Assembly (NCBI GenBank): GCA_964036665.1
Contig: OZ038532.1
Coordinates: 21,665,037 to 21,729,036, forward strand
Source of the DNA: Gordius sp. MW1
Lineage: Eukaryota; Nematomorpha; Gordioida; Gordea; Gordiidae
Direction: 5' to 3'
Length of the DNA stretch: 64,000 nucleotides
The notes below the pieces were generated by a model. The model had not been told where the DNA came from. It ran no database searches and saw only the letters and a list, made by a program, of their open reading frames with translations. Shown here in pieces: positions 1 through 9,838 of this stretch. Position 1 is the stretch's first letter, and each line of letters begins with the position of its first letter. Both the position numbers and the translations under genes were made by a program.

Positions 1-394
1 ACCGAAGATTGGGTTGGTAGAGAAATAGAGCAAGGATACAGCAAAACAAGGCTATATCACTACTTGGCCCGAGAAGCTTAAAGGAGAAAAGCAAGGATAC
101 AACAACACCGGGTTATAAATAAAGACTTGGCCCAAGAAACGTAGCGGAGAACTAGAACTGTAATTATAAATTGGTAGTCAATCAGTTTGAATAAGTGGCT
201 CTAGATTTTTGAGCACCCGCCTAACAATTTCAAAAGTACATTAGAGTATTTAATGACACCGTAATAGATTAAATCTAAATCTGAATTTTTTTAGAGTTTT
301 TATGCTTTAACTAATAGTATACCTCCCAAATTTTTGAATTTTAATAAGACATTTGTGAATACTTAGTTTTGTCATATGCATTACTTTTCACATT

Positions 395-555
395 TGTTAC
401 AACGCTTGAAAGTCCGAAGAAGTCCGAAGTTATAGTTTATTCAAATATGTCATAAGATCCCAATAATGCGCAATTCATTACATTGTCACGTGTTAATGCC
501 GTGTTGTTTTATATAAATATGTTTAGGTAATAACATTGTATAATAATTTATTACA
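395..555 (-). repeat. Putative 3' LTR of the gypsy fragment
   Basis: Starts TGTAATAA on the minus strand straight after GGCGAAGGGAAA-like purines and ends GTTGTAACA where hAT sequence resumes (394 downward). Length matches the roughly 170-bp LTR at 31609-31778. No second LTR is present in this copy. Confidence 0.6.
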
Positions 556-1052
556 TTTCCCTTCGCTAATTTTAGTTTAAGCCGCCTAAGAGGATGTATT
601 TCTCTATTTGACCTTCGAGGCCCTGTACTTTCTGTAACGATATCTTTAACGCCTTCGTCATCGCAATTTATTTCGTCATCGCTCTCCTCTCTAACATTCT
701 TGGTTGGCTGGTATCGTTCCCTTAGCTGGTCACTATGCTTTTTCACGGTTCTATTCATCGTATCGACCACGTAGGAATAAGGTCCATTTCGCTTAAGGAC
801 TTTCCCCAGCCGCCATCCTTTTTTGATCTCATTTTTTACCCATACAGCCTGACCTGGAATAAACTCTCTGGTAACAGCTTTGTCCCTTTGCCTGTTTTCA
901 CTTTTCTCTGTCTTTTGTTCTATGTAATTGCCGACTGTTGGTTGTATCCAATCGAGTGACGTTTTTAGGTTTCTCCCCATCATCACTTTCGACGGTGTTC
1001 TCCCAGTTGATGAGTGTTCACTGATTCTATACCCCATCAACACGTCAAGCAT
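486..1052 (-). pseudogene. Gypsy integrase C-terminal fragment
   Basis: The 188-residue frame lacks the catalytic core and holds only the region after it. The segment SEHSSTGRTPSKVMMGRNLK (residues 11-30) is the conserved post-core block of K02A2.6/Mag-type gypsy integrases (the family's usual form is HSTTGxSPAxLLxGRxLR). It is followed by a chromatin-distal beta-barrel region (GQAVWVKNE, KVLKRNGPYSYVV) and an acidic tail. The frame matches 31089-31590 closely (SEHSSTGRSPSKALIGRNIK). The stop lies within the LTR. It begins exactly at the palindrome loop, so it is truncated upstream and cannot be functional. Confidence 0.85.
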
Positions 1053-1300
1053 ACATGACTCGGGATCTTTGGTATATTCCCTGCATGCTTGACGTGTTGA
1101 TGGGGTATAGAATCAGTGAACACTCATCAACTGGGAGAACACCGTCGAAAGTGATGATGGGGAGAAACCTAAAAACGTCACTCGATTGGATACAACCAAC
1201 AGTCGGCAATTACATAGAACAAAAGACAGAGAAAAGTGAAAACAGGCAAAGGGACAAAGCTGTTACCAGAGAGTTTATTCCAGGTCAGGCTGTATGGGTA
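837..1300. repeat. Perfect inverted repeat (216-bp arms, 32-bp loop)
   Basis: Arms 837-1052 and 1085-1300 encode the identical integrase peptide in opposite directions, from MLDVLMGYRIS to GQAVWV. The loop is 1053-1084. Reading through the arms I found no mismatch, so the palindrome is either young or copy-corrected. It is wholly inside the ACATT-flanked insertion, so it was present in the inserting molecule or arose straight after. Confidence 0.85.
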
Positions 1301-2111
1301 CAACATTATACGCTGGGCAGGTGCATTTAAATTTATTATATTTCCATAATTGTGCATATAAAATAAATACACGAACCTATACTTACTGTATTCGATAAAT
1401 AACCATCTAATGGCAAAGTTATTTGGAATTGGAAGGTAATTATTTGGAATATAAATTTGATTATATTGATTTCTGTCATAAATTTAAATACGTGCAATTT
1501 AAAGTTTAAAACCTTATCTTCTTAATCCTATAATAATGCTGCTTTTATTGTTGTTTTTACAACGTTTTGATATGTGCATCTAGTTATTAATTCTGTAAAT
1601 AATAATAATATCATTAAAAGTCACTCGCACTTTATGGTTTATAACGCTATAGTAAAGATGCAATAAACACTATGGCATATAATTGATGATGGTAACAATA
1701 GACTTAGTCTATTAAGAAGCTTTAGCCAGGGTTAATAAAGGGTCTCAATTTGCTCAATTATGCAACTAAGTCAACTATAAGCGAACGCATTATTAAGTCT
1801 ATTTATAGTTGACAAAAACAGTGAATTTGATACAAATGTTATAATTTGCTAGAACATTCACATTTAATTTTCTATAATTCAGATTTATTTATAGTCATTT
1901 AGTCTGCACTTTCCATAGAAAATGTTATTTCTGAATTAATTCATATCTTTATATTATCAATGAGAAGTCATGTCCCGCTAAATCTTTGAAAGGTTTGTGT
2001 ATTAAAGTTTTTTAAAAATTATAAAAATTTGCCATTTGGATTTTTTAACACTTTTTTAATATTTTTAATAAAACAGGAGAAATTTTTATTCAGTATATAT
2101 TTTTTTTAAAA

Positions 2112-2244
2112 AGTCGAGACGAGACGAGAATTCTCGTCGAGACGACGAGATTTTTCTAGACCGAGACGAGATCGAGATTTTCATAATCGCAGACGAGACG
2201 AGATTTTGTTTTCGAGACCGAGACGAGACGAGATCGAAACACTA
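2112..2244. repeat. GAGACGA-rich subterminal repeat region
   Basis: Short reiterations of GAGACGA/CGAGACGAGA in both orientations, ending CACTA. The same composition marks 13155-13300, 14985-15111, 17824-17945, 24553-24707 and 40228-40313. Confidence 0.85.
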
Positions 2245-3172
2245 AACGCCGCCCCGTCTGCCCCAGTACTCCACATTTCCCAGAGGATATAACAACCATC
2301 AGCCTAAATTTTCTTTTGACTTATATCGTCTCCAATAATTTTGGTTTGTGGTGTGTGTAGTGTTATTATTCTATAATATTTAATCCAGTGTCTTGCATAT
2401 AGAACGTAATTATGCCCATTAATTAAAAAAACTTAAGTGTTATAAGTATTTACAAAATATTCATAATAGCAGTTGAGCTATATTTAGATAAAGTTATACC
2501 GTTTTTATGTCTAATGAAAAGATTCTAGATTATATGAGAAAGCAAAGAAATGTATTCTAAGGCTGTGCCAAAGGTTGTAAAAGTAGTATTGTAAACAAAA
2601 AGTAAAATCCATAAATGAGCTGCCTTATTTAAGCATTGCTCTTGACTAGGCAATTAAATTTTACAGTGGGCCTTAGTGTTTTAAAATAACGTAAGCGGGG
2701 GGTATGAGAAATACGAAATGATATAAAGCGAATTATAGTTGTAATTTCAAAAATCTTTTTTTTTGCCCTCTATACAAATTATGACTACACACTTAAATTC
2801 TAAAAAATTTAATGCATCGTCACAAATTTTCGACGTTAATAGTAGATTTTTTGCTAGATCCATCACATCTTGACAACGGAAACATGCTAATGATTTAGTA
2901 TTTGAGCTTCATACAATGACAACATTTAAACTTTAACCTACAAAGGCAAATCATTTAATTAATTATCTAAATTAAACTATTGAACTAAAAAGATAATAAA
3001 TATAACGATTTTGAGGTATAATTAGCACTACAGTCTTTCAAATTTTATAATTAAAATTAATCAATATTAGCAATTCTTTGCGTCTTTCATTCAACTCTGC
3101 AAATAAATCTACAATACCGTTTAAAGGAATTTATTTAAAAGATTGTCAAAGCCAATTATGTCCAATTGTGGG
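2245..3172. other. AT-rich intergenic, no gene seen
   Basis: No ORF with coding character, RNA gene or TE terminus recognised. The first 8 bases (AACGCCGC) would be the TSD of hAT copy A if its other end were visible. Confidence 0.6.
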
Positions 3173-3180
3173 GTATGTTT

Positions 3181-4332
3181 TAGAGACCTGCAACGGGTAT
3201 GTTTAGGTCAGTCGGCCCGCCCGTTATAAAAATTTAAAAGCCCGGGCTCGGCCCGGGCTTGTCAAAATATAGAAGTATAAGCCCAGGCCCGGCCCGCTAG
3301 TTCTATACAAAGCCCGGCCAGGGCCCGTAATTTTTTTTTAATATTTTTTGTTTAATTTTTTAACAATATCTATGTGTTAAAAATGACAACTAACAAATTA
3401 ATATTTTCCGGTCAAACGAGTTTTCTATCCTTTAAGGAGCGCCCTACAGAAAAAAATCTCTTTTACAAGTGGCACTTGTAGTCGGAATATATAAAACCAT
3501 ATAAACATAAATTTTTAAAACCCTGATTTAAGGTTATAATGTTTTTAATAAAGTTACTATACTTCTTTGCTTCTCCACCATTTTAAATCTTTTAGGTTAT
3601 TGATATAAAATGAAAAGCAGTGATATTTTACAATAAAACTTGAAAAAAAATTTAAAATTTGTTTTTAAATTTGTTAATGAGTATATATATAAATAATCTT
3701 ACATAATATTAAATTAATTCACTCAATATTGCCATAAATGGGAAGGCAAGGATGGGTAGCTGCCCTCCCCCCTCCAAATCCTAAATTTATTTATCTAAAA
3801 AGCATTTTTTGCTTGCCTAAACTGCCCCCCTCTAATTTATATTAGCGACGCCCATGGGATCACGTGTATAAATTATCTTTGACATTGATGATGCGGGATG
3901 AGATGTTTATGATTTCTTCACCGTAACCAAGGGGGGTAACAGGCGGAACAGGGGAGGCGACTGCCCCCCTCTAAATCCAAAATTGGTTACAAATTATTAA
4001 ATTCCTAAATCATTATTGACCCCCTCTAACTCTAATGCTGGCTACGCCCATGGTTAAATTAAAGAACTAAGTGGAAATAAAATGAACGTTCCTTTTTAAT
4101 TTTATAAATAAAATAATTGCAAACATTATAAAAACACCTTTTATATTAAATCTAATTGATTTGGTAACGGGTTTTTAACGGGCCTTAAATGTATTTAGGC
4201 CCGGCCCGAGCCCGTTAAGTTATATTATGGCCGGTCCAGGCCCGGCCCGTTGTTAAAACATAAGCCCGTCCAAGCCCGGCCCGCGGGCCGCTCTTTTAGG
4301 CCAGTCCGCGGGCCGGGCCGGGCATGTCATTA
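3181..4332. mobile_element. hAT-like non-autonomous element with GCCCGG-rich ends
   Basis: Flanked by an exact 8-bp TSD GTATGTTT at 3173-3180 and 4333-4340. Ends TAGAGACCTGC and GCATGTCATTA form an imperfect TIR. About 130 bp at each end is built from reiterated GGCCCG/GCCCGGGC motifs, in sharp contrast to the AT-rich middle. The interior (about 3730-4055) carries a second GC-patch with GCGACGCCCATGG and GGCTACGCCCATGG, resembling termini of the MITE types at 46183 and 47341, so it is probably itself invaded. No transposase frame. Confidence 0.8.
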
Positions 4333-4340
4333 GTATGTTT

Positions 4341-4984
4341 TAATAAGTTTTAATATTGAGTTAAATCTTAAGCCGCGTGAAATGTAATTAACCATTTTAT
4401 TGAAATACAAAAGGATTAAATATTAATAAATTAACTGGTTCCTGCAATGCCTGGACTAAAAAATTTGAACATAAGTTATAATTTATAATTATCCTTTGAC
4501 TAGACCATACATCCTTTGAAGTCATTCATTAGGTTCATTGTAATTCTGCGCTATTTTAAATTTAATTATCTTAGGAAACATAAGTTTAACTTTAAAATGC
4601 TAAAAAATATGTAATTATCTATACTAAAATCTAACTTATTTCTAAAATATGTAAAAACTATGCTTCATTATTACCTAGTTTAATGTAAAGATGTGTGTAA
4701 TAATATATTTTAATTAATTAACATGTTCGGATTGCCAATAATAAATGTCCTAAAATTTAATTTGAGAATTGAACCATATAATATAAATAAATTTAGTCCT
4801 TGCCAATTAATTCCCCCTAATCATCAATCAATTTTGGATCGATAAATGTTTGCCAATTATATATATTAAAATAATTGTACCCGCCTGGTTAACAAATATA
4901 CACAATACATTAATAAAATTTTTATTTGATTGATCAAACAAAACATTTGGTAACAACGAAAAAGTTTAGGAGACAATTATTAAT
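4341..4984. other. AT-rich intergenic / 3' flank of receptor gene
   Basis: No gene recognised. A minus-strand AATAAA at 4921-4926, about 59 bp past the receptor stop, is a plausible polyadenylation signal. Confidence 0.5.
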
Positions 4985-6157
4985 TTATTGAAAGCAAGAT
5001 ATTCTGAGAATATCAAAAACTTGATTGCGGTAAGAAGAATTAAATACAAGGTTAACATAAAAGGTGAAACTGATGTAAAAAAATTCTAAGATATTTAAGA
5101 TGTGGTAAACAGAAATGAGTATTACAAGACTGTAACGTTTAACGAGAAAGTCCATAGTCATCTGTATGACAGATACGGGCAACATCCATACAACAAATTC
5201 CAAGGTTAGTATAATCATAGTTATTCTATGCCTTTTAATTTCTTGATATCTTCGCATTCTAACACCCGAAATGTTATCACCTAACGTAGTATTAGGACCC
5301 GCAGTGCCTTCATTAACAATCTCCCCCTGGACACCTCGACCCCTTATAAATATCACAATTAATTTGGACATTATAATGAGAAAGAAAGGGAGTATTTTAG
5401 TCAGAAGTTCTCGCGATATTTGATATATTTTCCAACGCGTTTCTTCCATTCCTCCCTGAGGCGAGTATATACCGTAGTAATAAAATAATCGGGGTTTTAT
5501 AAAGATGACCTTCATTTCATTTAAAGACTTTATATGATTACTCCCATTTATTGCCAACGAGAGGGGCTCCACATAATCGCATGCTACGAAGCTTACCATG
5601 ACACGCCATTTTATGGTCGGCAAATACCATATCAAAGCCCAGAGGAAAGTCAGAACCATGGCGAATCTAACGGACCGCGCATTGACCCATATGGAATATT
5701 TAAAGGGCAAACTTACAGCGATTAGTTGATTGACAAAGTAGAGCACGTATATAAGAAAACCCCAAATAACAAAGGGCTTTGTAAGCGGATTGTGAACTCT
5801 AGCTAGATAAAATGCCCAATGATAACCGTACCACAATGTACGATATCTTTTACCTGTTGCGCCAAACATTTCCATCAATGGTGAGGGGATGAGGGTCAAA
5901 GTGTTAAATGCGTTGACTAAAAAAAACCACTTCATAAAATATTCGTTAAAGTTTGTAGTAGTTTGAGCTTGACTAACTTTTCGACCGCCACCAGAACTAC
6001 TATTTCTTTTATGCCGACCTGCAATTATAATGATGTAAGCACCGATCCCATTACCAATCAATCCTAAAAATAGGATTATGGTACCGAGAATTTTGTAAAT
6101 CAATATAAACTTGGGATCTAGGGACATTTGCTCAAAAGTTTTGCAATCGGTATCCAT
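4985..6157 (-). CDS. Divergent rhodopsin-like GPCR, paralogue 1
   Basis: Single-exon 390-residue polytopic membrane protein. Hydrophobic segments at about 17-46, 72-97, 127-152, 165-191, 250-272, 311-337 and 344-373 give seven TM helices with an extracellular N-terminus. The GN pair in TM1 (G35 N36) and IAVSLPFKY after TM3 (146-154) place it in class A, nearest in style to FMRFamide-type orphan receptors. The switch motifs are altered: the DRY position reads NQL (143-145), the TM2 aspartate position reads N85, and the TM7 NPxxY position reads TFYVN (365-369). No conserved TM3-ECL2 cysteine pair is evident. Start chosen as the first Met, shared with the paralogue at 33752-34954 (MDxDCKTFEQMSLDPKFIL). 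Likely a plasma-membrane receptor; ligand and G protein unknown. Flanks are TE-rich. Confidence 0.85.
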   Translation of the reverse strand: MDTDCKTFEQMSLDPKFILIYKILGTIILFLGLIGNGIGAYIIIIAGRHKRNSSSGGGRKVSQAQTTTNFNEYFMKWFFLVNAFNTLTLIPSPLMEMFGATGKRYRTLWYGYHWAFYLARVHNPLTKPFVIWGFLIYVLYFVNQLIAVSLPFKYSIWVNARSVRFAMVLTFLWALIWYLPTIKWRVMVSFVACDYVEPLSLAINGSNHIKSLNEMKVIFIKPRLFYYYGIYSPQGGMEETRWKIYQISRELLTKILPFFLIIMSKLIVIFIRGRGVQGEIVNEGTAGPNTTLGDNISGVRMRRYQEIKRHRITMIILTLEFVVWMLPVSVIQMTMDFLVKRYSLVILISVYHILNILEFFYISFTFYVNLVFNSSYRNQVFDILRISCFQ

Positions 6158-7408
6158 TTTAGCCTTTCGAAGTTTAAATAGTTTTATGTTAGCGACTTGT
6201 TATAATTGATGAGTTCAAATTAGATGAAGAATATTCGTTGGAAACTAAATGACTCAACCTATTATTGTAATCTATATTGTGTGCCAAAGGGCATACGTTA
6301 AAGGTAATCCAGTAATTATTTTCATCCTATCCCTTTTTGTTAACCGAAATCGATAATCAAAAAATAAAGATAATTGATTGGCCCTATGTTTACAGACCCT
6401 TTTATAATCCATAATTAGCTAAGAGTTAATTAAAAAACGTATTGTATAAGCTGATTAGATGTTCGCCTATGAAATTTAATAATTATCCAAGCTATAGGTA
6501 GCTTGGATAATCGTTTAAACGAACAAGCTACAATAATATATGTTATTATACTAGATAAATAACTTAGAAAATAAAAAATCAAGCATGCCAACTTTAACGA
6601 GTACCAAGCATTCCAAGAATCCAATAGTGCCGTCAATAGTCAACATGATTATAAACAGTTTTAATAATTTCAGAGCAAAAAGGATCTTAAAATATAATTT
6701 GAAAGAGCACAGAAATATTTTGTTATTCTTTGGGTATTAACTGTATTACTAAATTGTGGTAAACTAAATTGTGGTAACTCTCTATAAACCCATGGAATCA
6801 GATTTTAAGAGCTCAAATTAAGTCCAATTAGCTATTTGATTTTTAAGTGATATATTTTTTGTATAAGACTTGTTAACAGTGGCTCAATGTTAATCAAATA
6901 AGCAAAATGAGTGTGCTAATGGACCCCTGTGTTTCGAAATATTTATTAACCAACCCGACCAGGCATTAAAAAAAACTATTTTCCTTATATAACGAATTGA
7001 TCAGTACTGATTACAATGACTCCATAAAATATTATTAATGGACCATAACGAAGCTAATGGATAACCAATTCTTAGGTCTCACTGTTAATGTTGTGTTGAA
7101 ATAAGAAAAACTTGCTATATTGAATATTATTTTACAGTATATTTCAAAAAGGTAACAAGTTTATGAATAACGCTGCTCGTAATGCTTTCAAAAGAATATT
7201 CATTTTGTTAAAATCTATGTGTACTAATTCACAAGCATAATCCGAATAAAAGGACATATTGGTTAAAAACAAAGATCTAAATAAATATTCTATAATGGGT
7301 TAAAAGTCGCCAATTACTTTGAAGTTATATCAATTATGATAGTGCCTGAGTAAAAGCTAATGACAACAATTAAAAAAATAGCTAGAAAATTGTAGTAAAA
7401 ATTTAAAA
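6158..7408. other. AT-rich, no supported gene
   Basis: Contains a 68-codon minus-strand hydrophobic frame (6430-6636) with no recognisable family features. The 6460-6515 stretch has a short inverted repeat (AAGCTATAGGTAGCTTGG). Probably includes the receptor promoter, but no element can be assigned. Confidence 0.4.
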
Positions 7409-7527
7409 ATGCAGAAAGAGGAATGCATGAAACGTCCATTTAGGGATAAACCATTTGGCAAATATAAAAGCATCGGGAAGCAGGATCCCTTCCAAGAAGA
7501 GTCCGAAGATTCCAAGTCCAACATTAG
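7409..7527 (+). CDS. Possible short coding exon, function unknown
   Basis: From the ATG at 7409 the first about 40 codons are polar and not AT-biased (MQKEECMKRPFRDKPFGKYK then SIGKQDPFQEESEDSKSNI), ending at a good donor ATTAG|GTACTT. Beyond it the frame becomes low-complexity hydrophobic and runs into the hAT at 7602. I could not find the next exon. It could be a first exon of an unrecognised gene or chance. Confidence 0.25.
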
Positions 7528-8015
7528 GTACTTTTTTCTTATTAAAATGTTGGCTTTCTTATGCTTTATATATTTAAATTTACCAGCAAAACACTGTAGA
7601 GCAGTGGTTCTTAACCTTTTTATACACGCGGCCCTCCAAATATTTTATAATTTGTTTGCGGCCCCCCATTTTTTTCATAATAATTTATATTTGTTATATT
7701 ATCTATAATATATTAATTTTCTATTATTTTTTCATTTTATCATATAATAAACATAAAACACAACTTTATTATTTCATGATCTATTTAATTAAATAGATAA
7801 TAAAATAATAATAACATTAAAACTTCATAATTAAACATAAAAACAATGTTTAAAATAAAAAATGTATGCATTCAGAAATTATTTAATGAGATTTCTGCTG
7901 CTGAACATCTTCAGCCAATTCGTTAATTCTTCGTTCAATTGATTGTAATGCTATCCTCATGCAGGAATCTAGTCGCAATCGATTGCGCTTTTTAGTTTTT
8001 ATATCTACCATAATT

Positions 8016-8160
8016 TTTTTTTTTTTGAAGCAATTGTTTATTTTATTATGCAAGATTTACATTAAATGAAACTAAAAACAACATAAAAATCATAGAGGTA
8101 AACATTCAAAAATTGCCATAGCGTTGTAATGGCAAATAATCATTCCGATTTTCTGTTTTT
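8016..8160 (-). mobile_element. 5'-truncated RLE non-LTR element 3' end in hAT copy 1
   Basis: Comparison with the uninterrupted hAT copy (54600-54650) shows hAT sequence stops at ...CCATAATT and resumes at GAGAAGCC. The insert reads on the minus strand as the last codons of the RLE element ORF (KQKIGMIICHYNAMAIFECL), a stop, the 3' UTR, and an A-run. Same tail as 12820-12960, 13354-13626 and 55660-55876. Confidence 0.8.
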
Positions 8161-8288
8161 GAGAAGCCTTTTTCACACAAATGTGTACTAGCGAAAGGCA
8201 GTAAATTTTGAATTGCTGCTGAAAATAATGGAGGATATTCTGCACGAATTTGTATCCAAAATTGCGGCAAACTTTTAGTTTTAAACAA
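8161..8288 (-). pseudogene. hAT transposase C-terminal (dimerisation) remnant
   Basis: Minus-strand residues LPQFWIQIRAEYPPLFSAAI and NLLPFASTHLCEKGFS match the hAT C-terminal dimerisation region (family pattern: LLPFxTTYLCExGFS). The protein continues, left of the RLE insertion, at 7885-8015 as the reverse complement of the block coding KTKKRNRLRLDSCMRIAL in copy 2. The catalytic domain and N-terminus are absent. Confidence 0.85.
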
Positions 8289-8468
8289 AGGTTTTAAATT
8301 ACAATCATTTATTAATTATAATAATGAATCTTAAGGCAACGAGTTCGAATCCCCTGGTGAGTATTTTTTCTAAAGCTTTTCTGAATATTTTTATTTTATT
8401 CGAAAAAAATTTAGCGGCCCCCCGGCAAACTTCTCGCGACCCCCAGGTTAAGAATCACTGCTCTAGAG

Positions 8469-9104
8469 GATCTGCTATTTACGCCTACTGTGGTGATACA
8501 ATTGTGACACGGATCTATATTAGTATTATTTTTCTTATGACTGTTTGTTACCTTCGTTTTTAATCAGTCCTAACATTAATTTCCTTTTGCCTCTATTTTA
8601 ATTATCTCTTTATTTATCTTGTATGTTTTTATATCATGTATCACTTTGTGATTCCATTTAATTTAGGTCTTCCTCTACTCTATCTAGCCCACGTATCTTC
8701 TCGTCCTAAATAGCCATACCATCATAATCTATTTGTTTTAAATTTTGTCTTCATTATTTTGTTATTTAAAAAGAATTCTTATCTCATCGTTACGTTCTTG
8801 ATTAATCTAACATATATCTTTCTATCTTCATAGACGCTAAATATTAGTCTTGCTTTTTCATGGAACCCTTGATTCCGAGATAGTGCTTTGGCTATATAAT
8901 TGACTTATAAAGTTAGTCTTTCAATCTTACTGGAATCCACTTGTCACATAAAGCTTCGTTCAAATCTCATCATTTAAAAGCATCCACAATTTATTCAACC
9001 TTAAATTTTTTATCCATTCCATTATCCCTTGGAGTGTAGATCTTTAAATGTATAAAGGAATCAACGCTTTTAAGTTACCATCCATCTAAAATAAGAAATG
9101 TACT
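8469..9104. other. AT-rich, no gene seen
   Basis: No coding, RNA or TE terminus recognised. Confidence 0.5.
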
Positions 9105-9290
9105 TTGAAAATGACAATTATGACAATTGTCATTTAAGTAAAACCGTAAAACTATTATTTTAATTTGTACTAACTTTATGACACCCCAACCACCAATTTT
9201 CGTTTCAATTTTTTCTTAAGCTCTAAAAATGACAATTATGACAAATGACATTAAGGTAAACCCGCAAAATAAATATTTTTAATTTTATTT
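9105..9290. repeat. Degenerate about 125-bp tandem repeat
   Basis: Two units sharing GACAATTATGACAATTGTCA, ACACCCCAACCACCAATTTT and related blocks. The same unit recurs about four times at 36005-36470. Confidence 0.6.
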
Positions 9291-9394
9291 TATATAATAT
9301 CATAACATCTCAATGTATTGATCTATTATTCATAATTCAAATAATATTGATAAGCAATTATGTACACATATGAAAACTGTGTTTGTATTAGCAT

Positions 9395-9660
9395 TATATG
9401 CCAATTGCCTGCTCTGCTAGAAAGCTATGATAAAATTTTCTGAAAACCATGTTTAGTTTCAAACAACCTTGCTCTATATCACGGTTTATAGCAACTCTGC
9501 TCGATGCCCAGCTAGTTTATATCTTACTCAACCAGCAGCCATCAGCAGCTTTAATCTGCCATGCTAGTAACCGGGTTATTAAGCAGCATCTGCTCATTAT
9601 GCTAGATGGGAATGGTAGGAGATAAGTGCCTATTACCAGGGTTGTAGCATATAAGCAATT
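9395..9660. repeat. Dispersed repeat (family Y), copy 1
   Basis: Contains ATGCTAGTAACCGGGTTATT followed by AAGCAGCAT. The reverse complement of this block is at 56315-56355. Non-coding; class unknown. Confidence 0.55.
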
Positions 9661-9838
9661 TATCATCTCTATAAAGGTGTCATAAAGTAATTTAACTCGA
9701 CAGGAACCAGACCCAGATCGGCCGAAAAATTTTTATGAAATTTTTTCTGGGCTTTCTTACATGTTAAATAAAGCTAAACAATTGTAAAATTTTGAAAAAA
9801 TTATTTACTTTGAGAAAAAAAGGGGTGTCGCCTACAGG

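Larger units (their letters stand above)
395..1302 (-). mobile_element. Ty3/gypsy fragment with one LTR and a palindromic interior
   Basis: Insertion into hAT copy A bounded by a 5-bp direct repeat ACATT at 390-394 and 1303-1307. On the minus strand it ends with an LTR of about 161 bp (555-395, TGTAATAA...GTAACA), preceded by a purine tract GCGAAGGGAAA that fits a polypurine tract. The other end is not an LTR: it is an inverted copy of the element's own integrase region. The same family occurs at 28331-31778, where the equivalent polypurine tract and LTR start are at about 31597-31612. Confidence 0.8.
1..2244 (-). mobile_element. hAT-like element, CTCGT family, copy A (partial)
   Basis: Reverse-oriented copy of the non-coding element seen intact at 13155-15111 and 17824-24707. 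Shared blocks: 155-235 (reverse complement of 18875-18955), 300-389 and 1303-2110 (reverse complement of about 14100-14670 and 18180-18720). Its right edge is the 5' terminus of the family, ending CACTA at 2240-2244 after a GAGAC/GAGACGA-rich stretch (2112-2244). The other terminus lies left of the window. Position 394/1303 is interrupted by a gypsy fragment. No transposase reading frame is visible, so it is non-autonomous or gutted. hAT assignment is inferred from the 8-bp TSDs of the other copies and TAGTG ends. Confidence 0.75.
7602..8460 (-). mobile_element. hAT element (CAGTGGTTCTTAACC type), copy 1
   Basis: Termini CAGTGGTTCTTAACC and GGTTAAGAATCACTG are inverted repeats typical of Charlie/hAT-5-like elements. 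Flanking 8-mers CTGTAGAG (7594-7601) and CTCTAGAG (8461-8468) differ by one base, consistent with an aged TSD. It encodes only the transposase C-terminus on the minus strand and is interrupted by the RLE 3' fragment 8016-8160. Second copy: 54324-55032. Confidence 0.9.

Noticed and set aside
1055..1330. Independent plus-strand integrase gene
   Set aside because: It is the right arm of the palindrome; the peptide is an exact mirror of 486-1052 and ends where hAT sequence resumes.
3185..4325. CpG island or rDNA fragment
   Set aside because: GC-rich parts are reiterated GCCCGG inside a TSD-bounded element; no rRNA resemblance.
5534..5725. Plus-strand ORF inside the receptor
   Set aside because: Antisense shadow of the receptor coding sequence.
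6430..6636. Hydrophobic minus-strand 68-codon ORF as a receptor exon
   Set aside because: No splice sites joining it to 4985-6157 and the paralogue has no counterpart; hydrophobicity follows from AT-rich codons.
7602..8460. Host gene related to ZBED proteins
   Set aside because: Only the hAT dimerisation end is present, bounded by TIRs and TSDs, so it is a transposon remnant.
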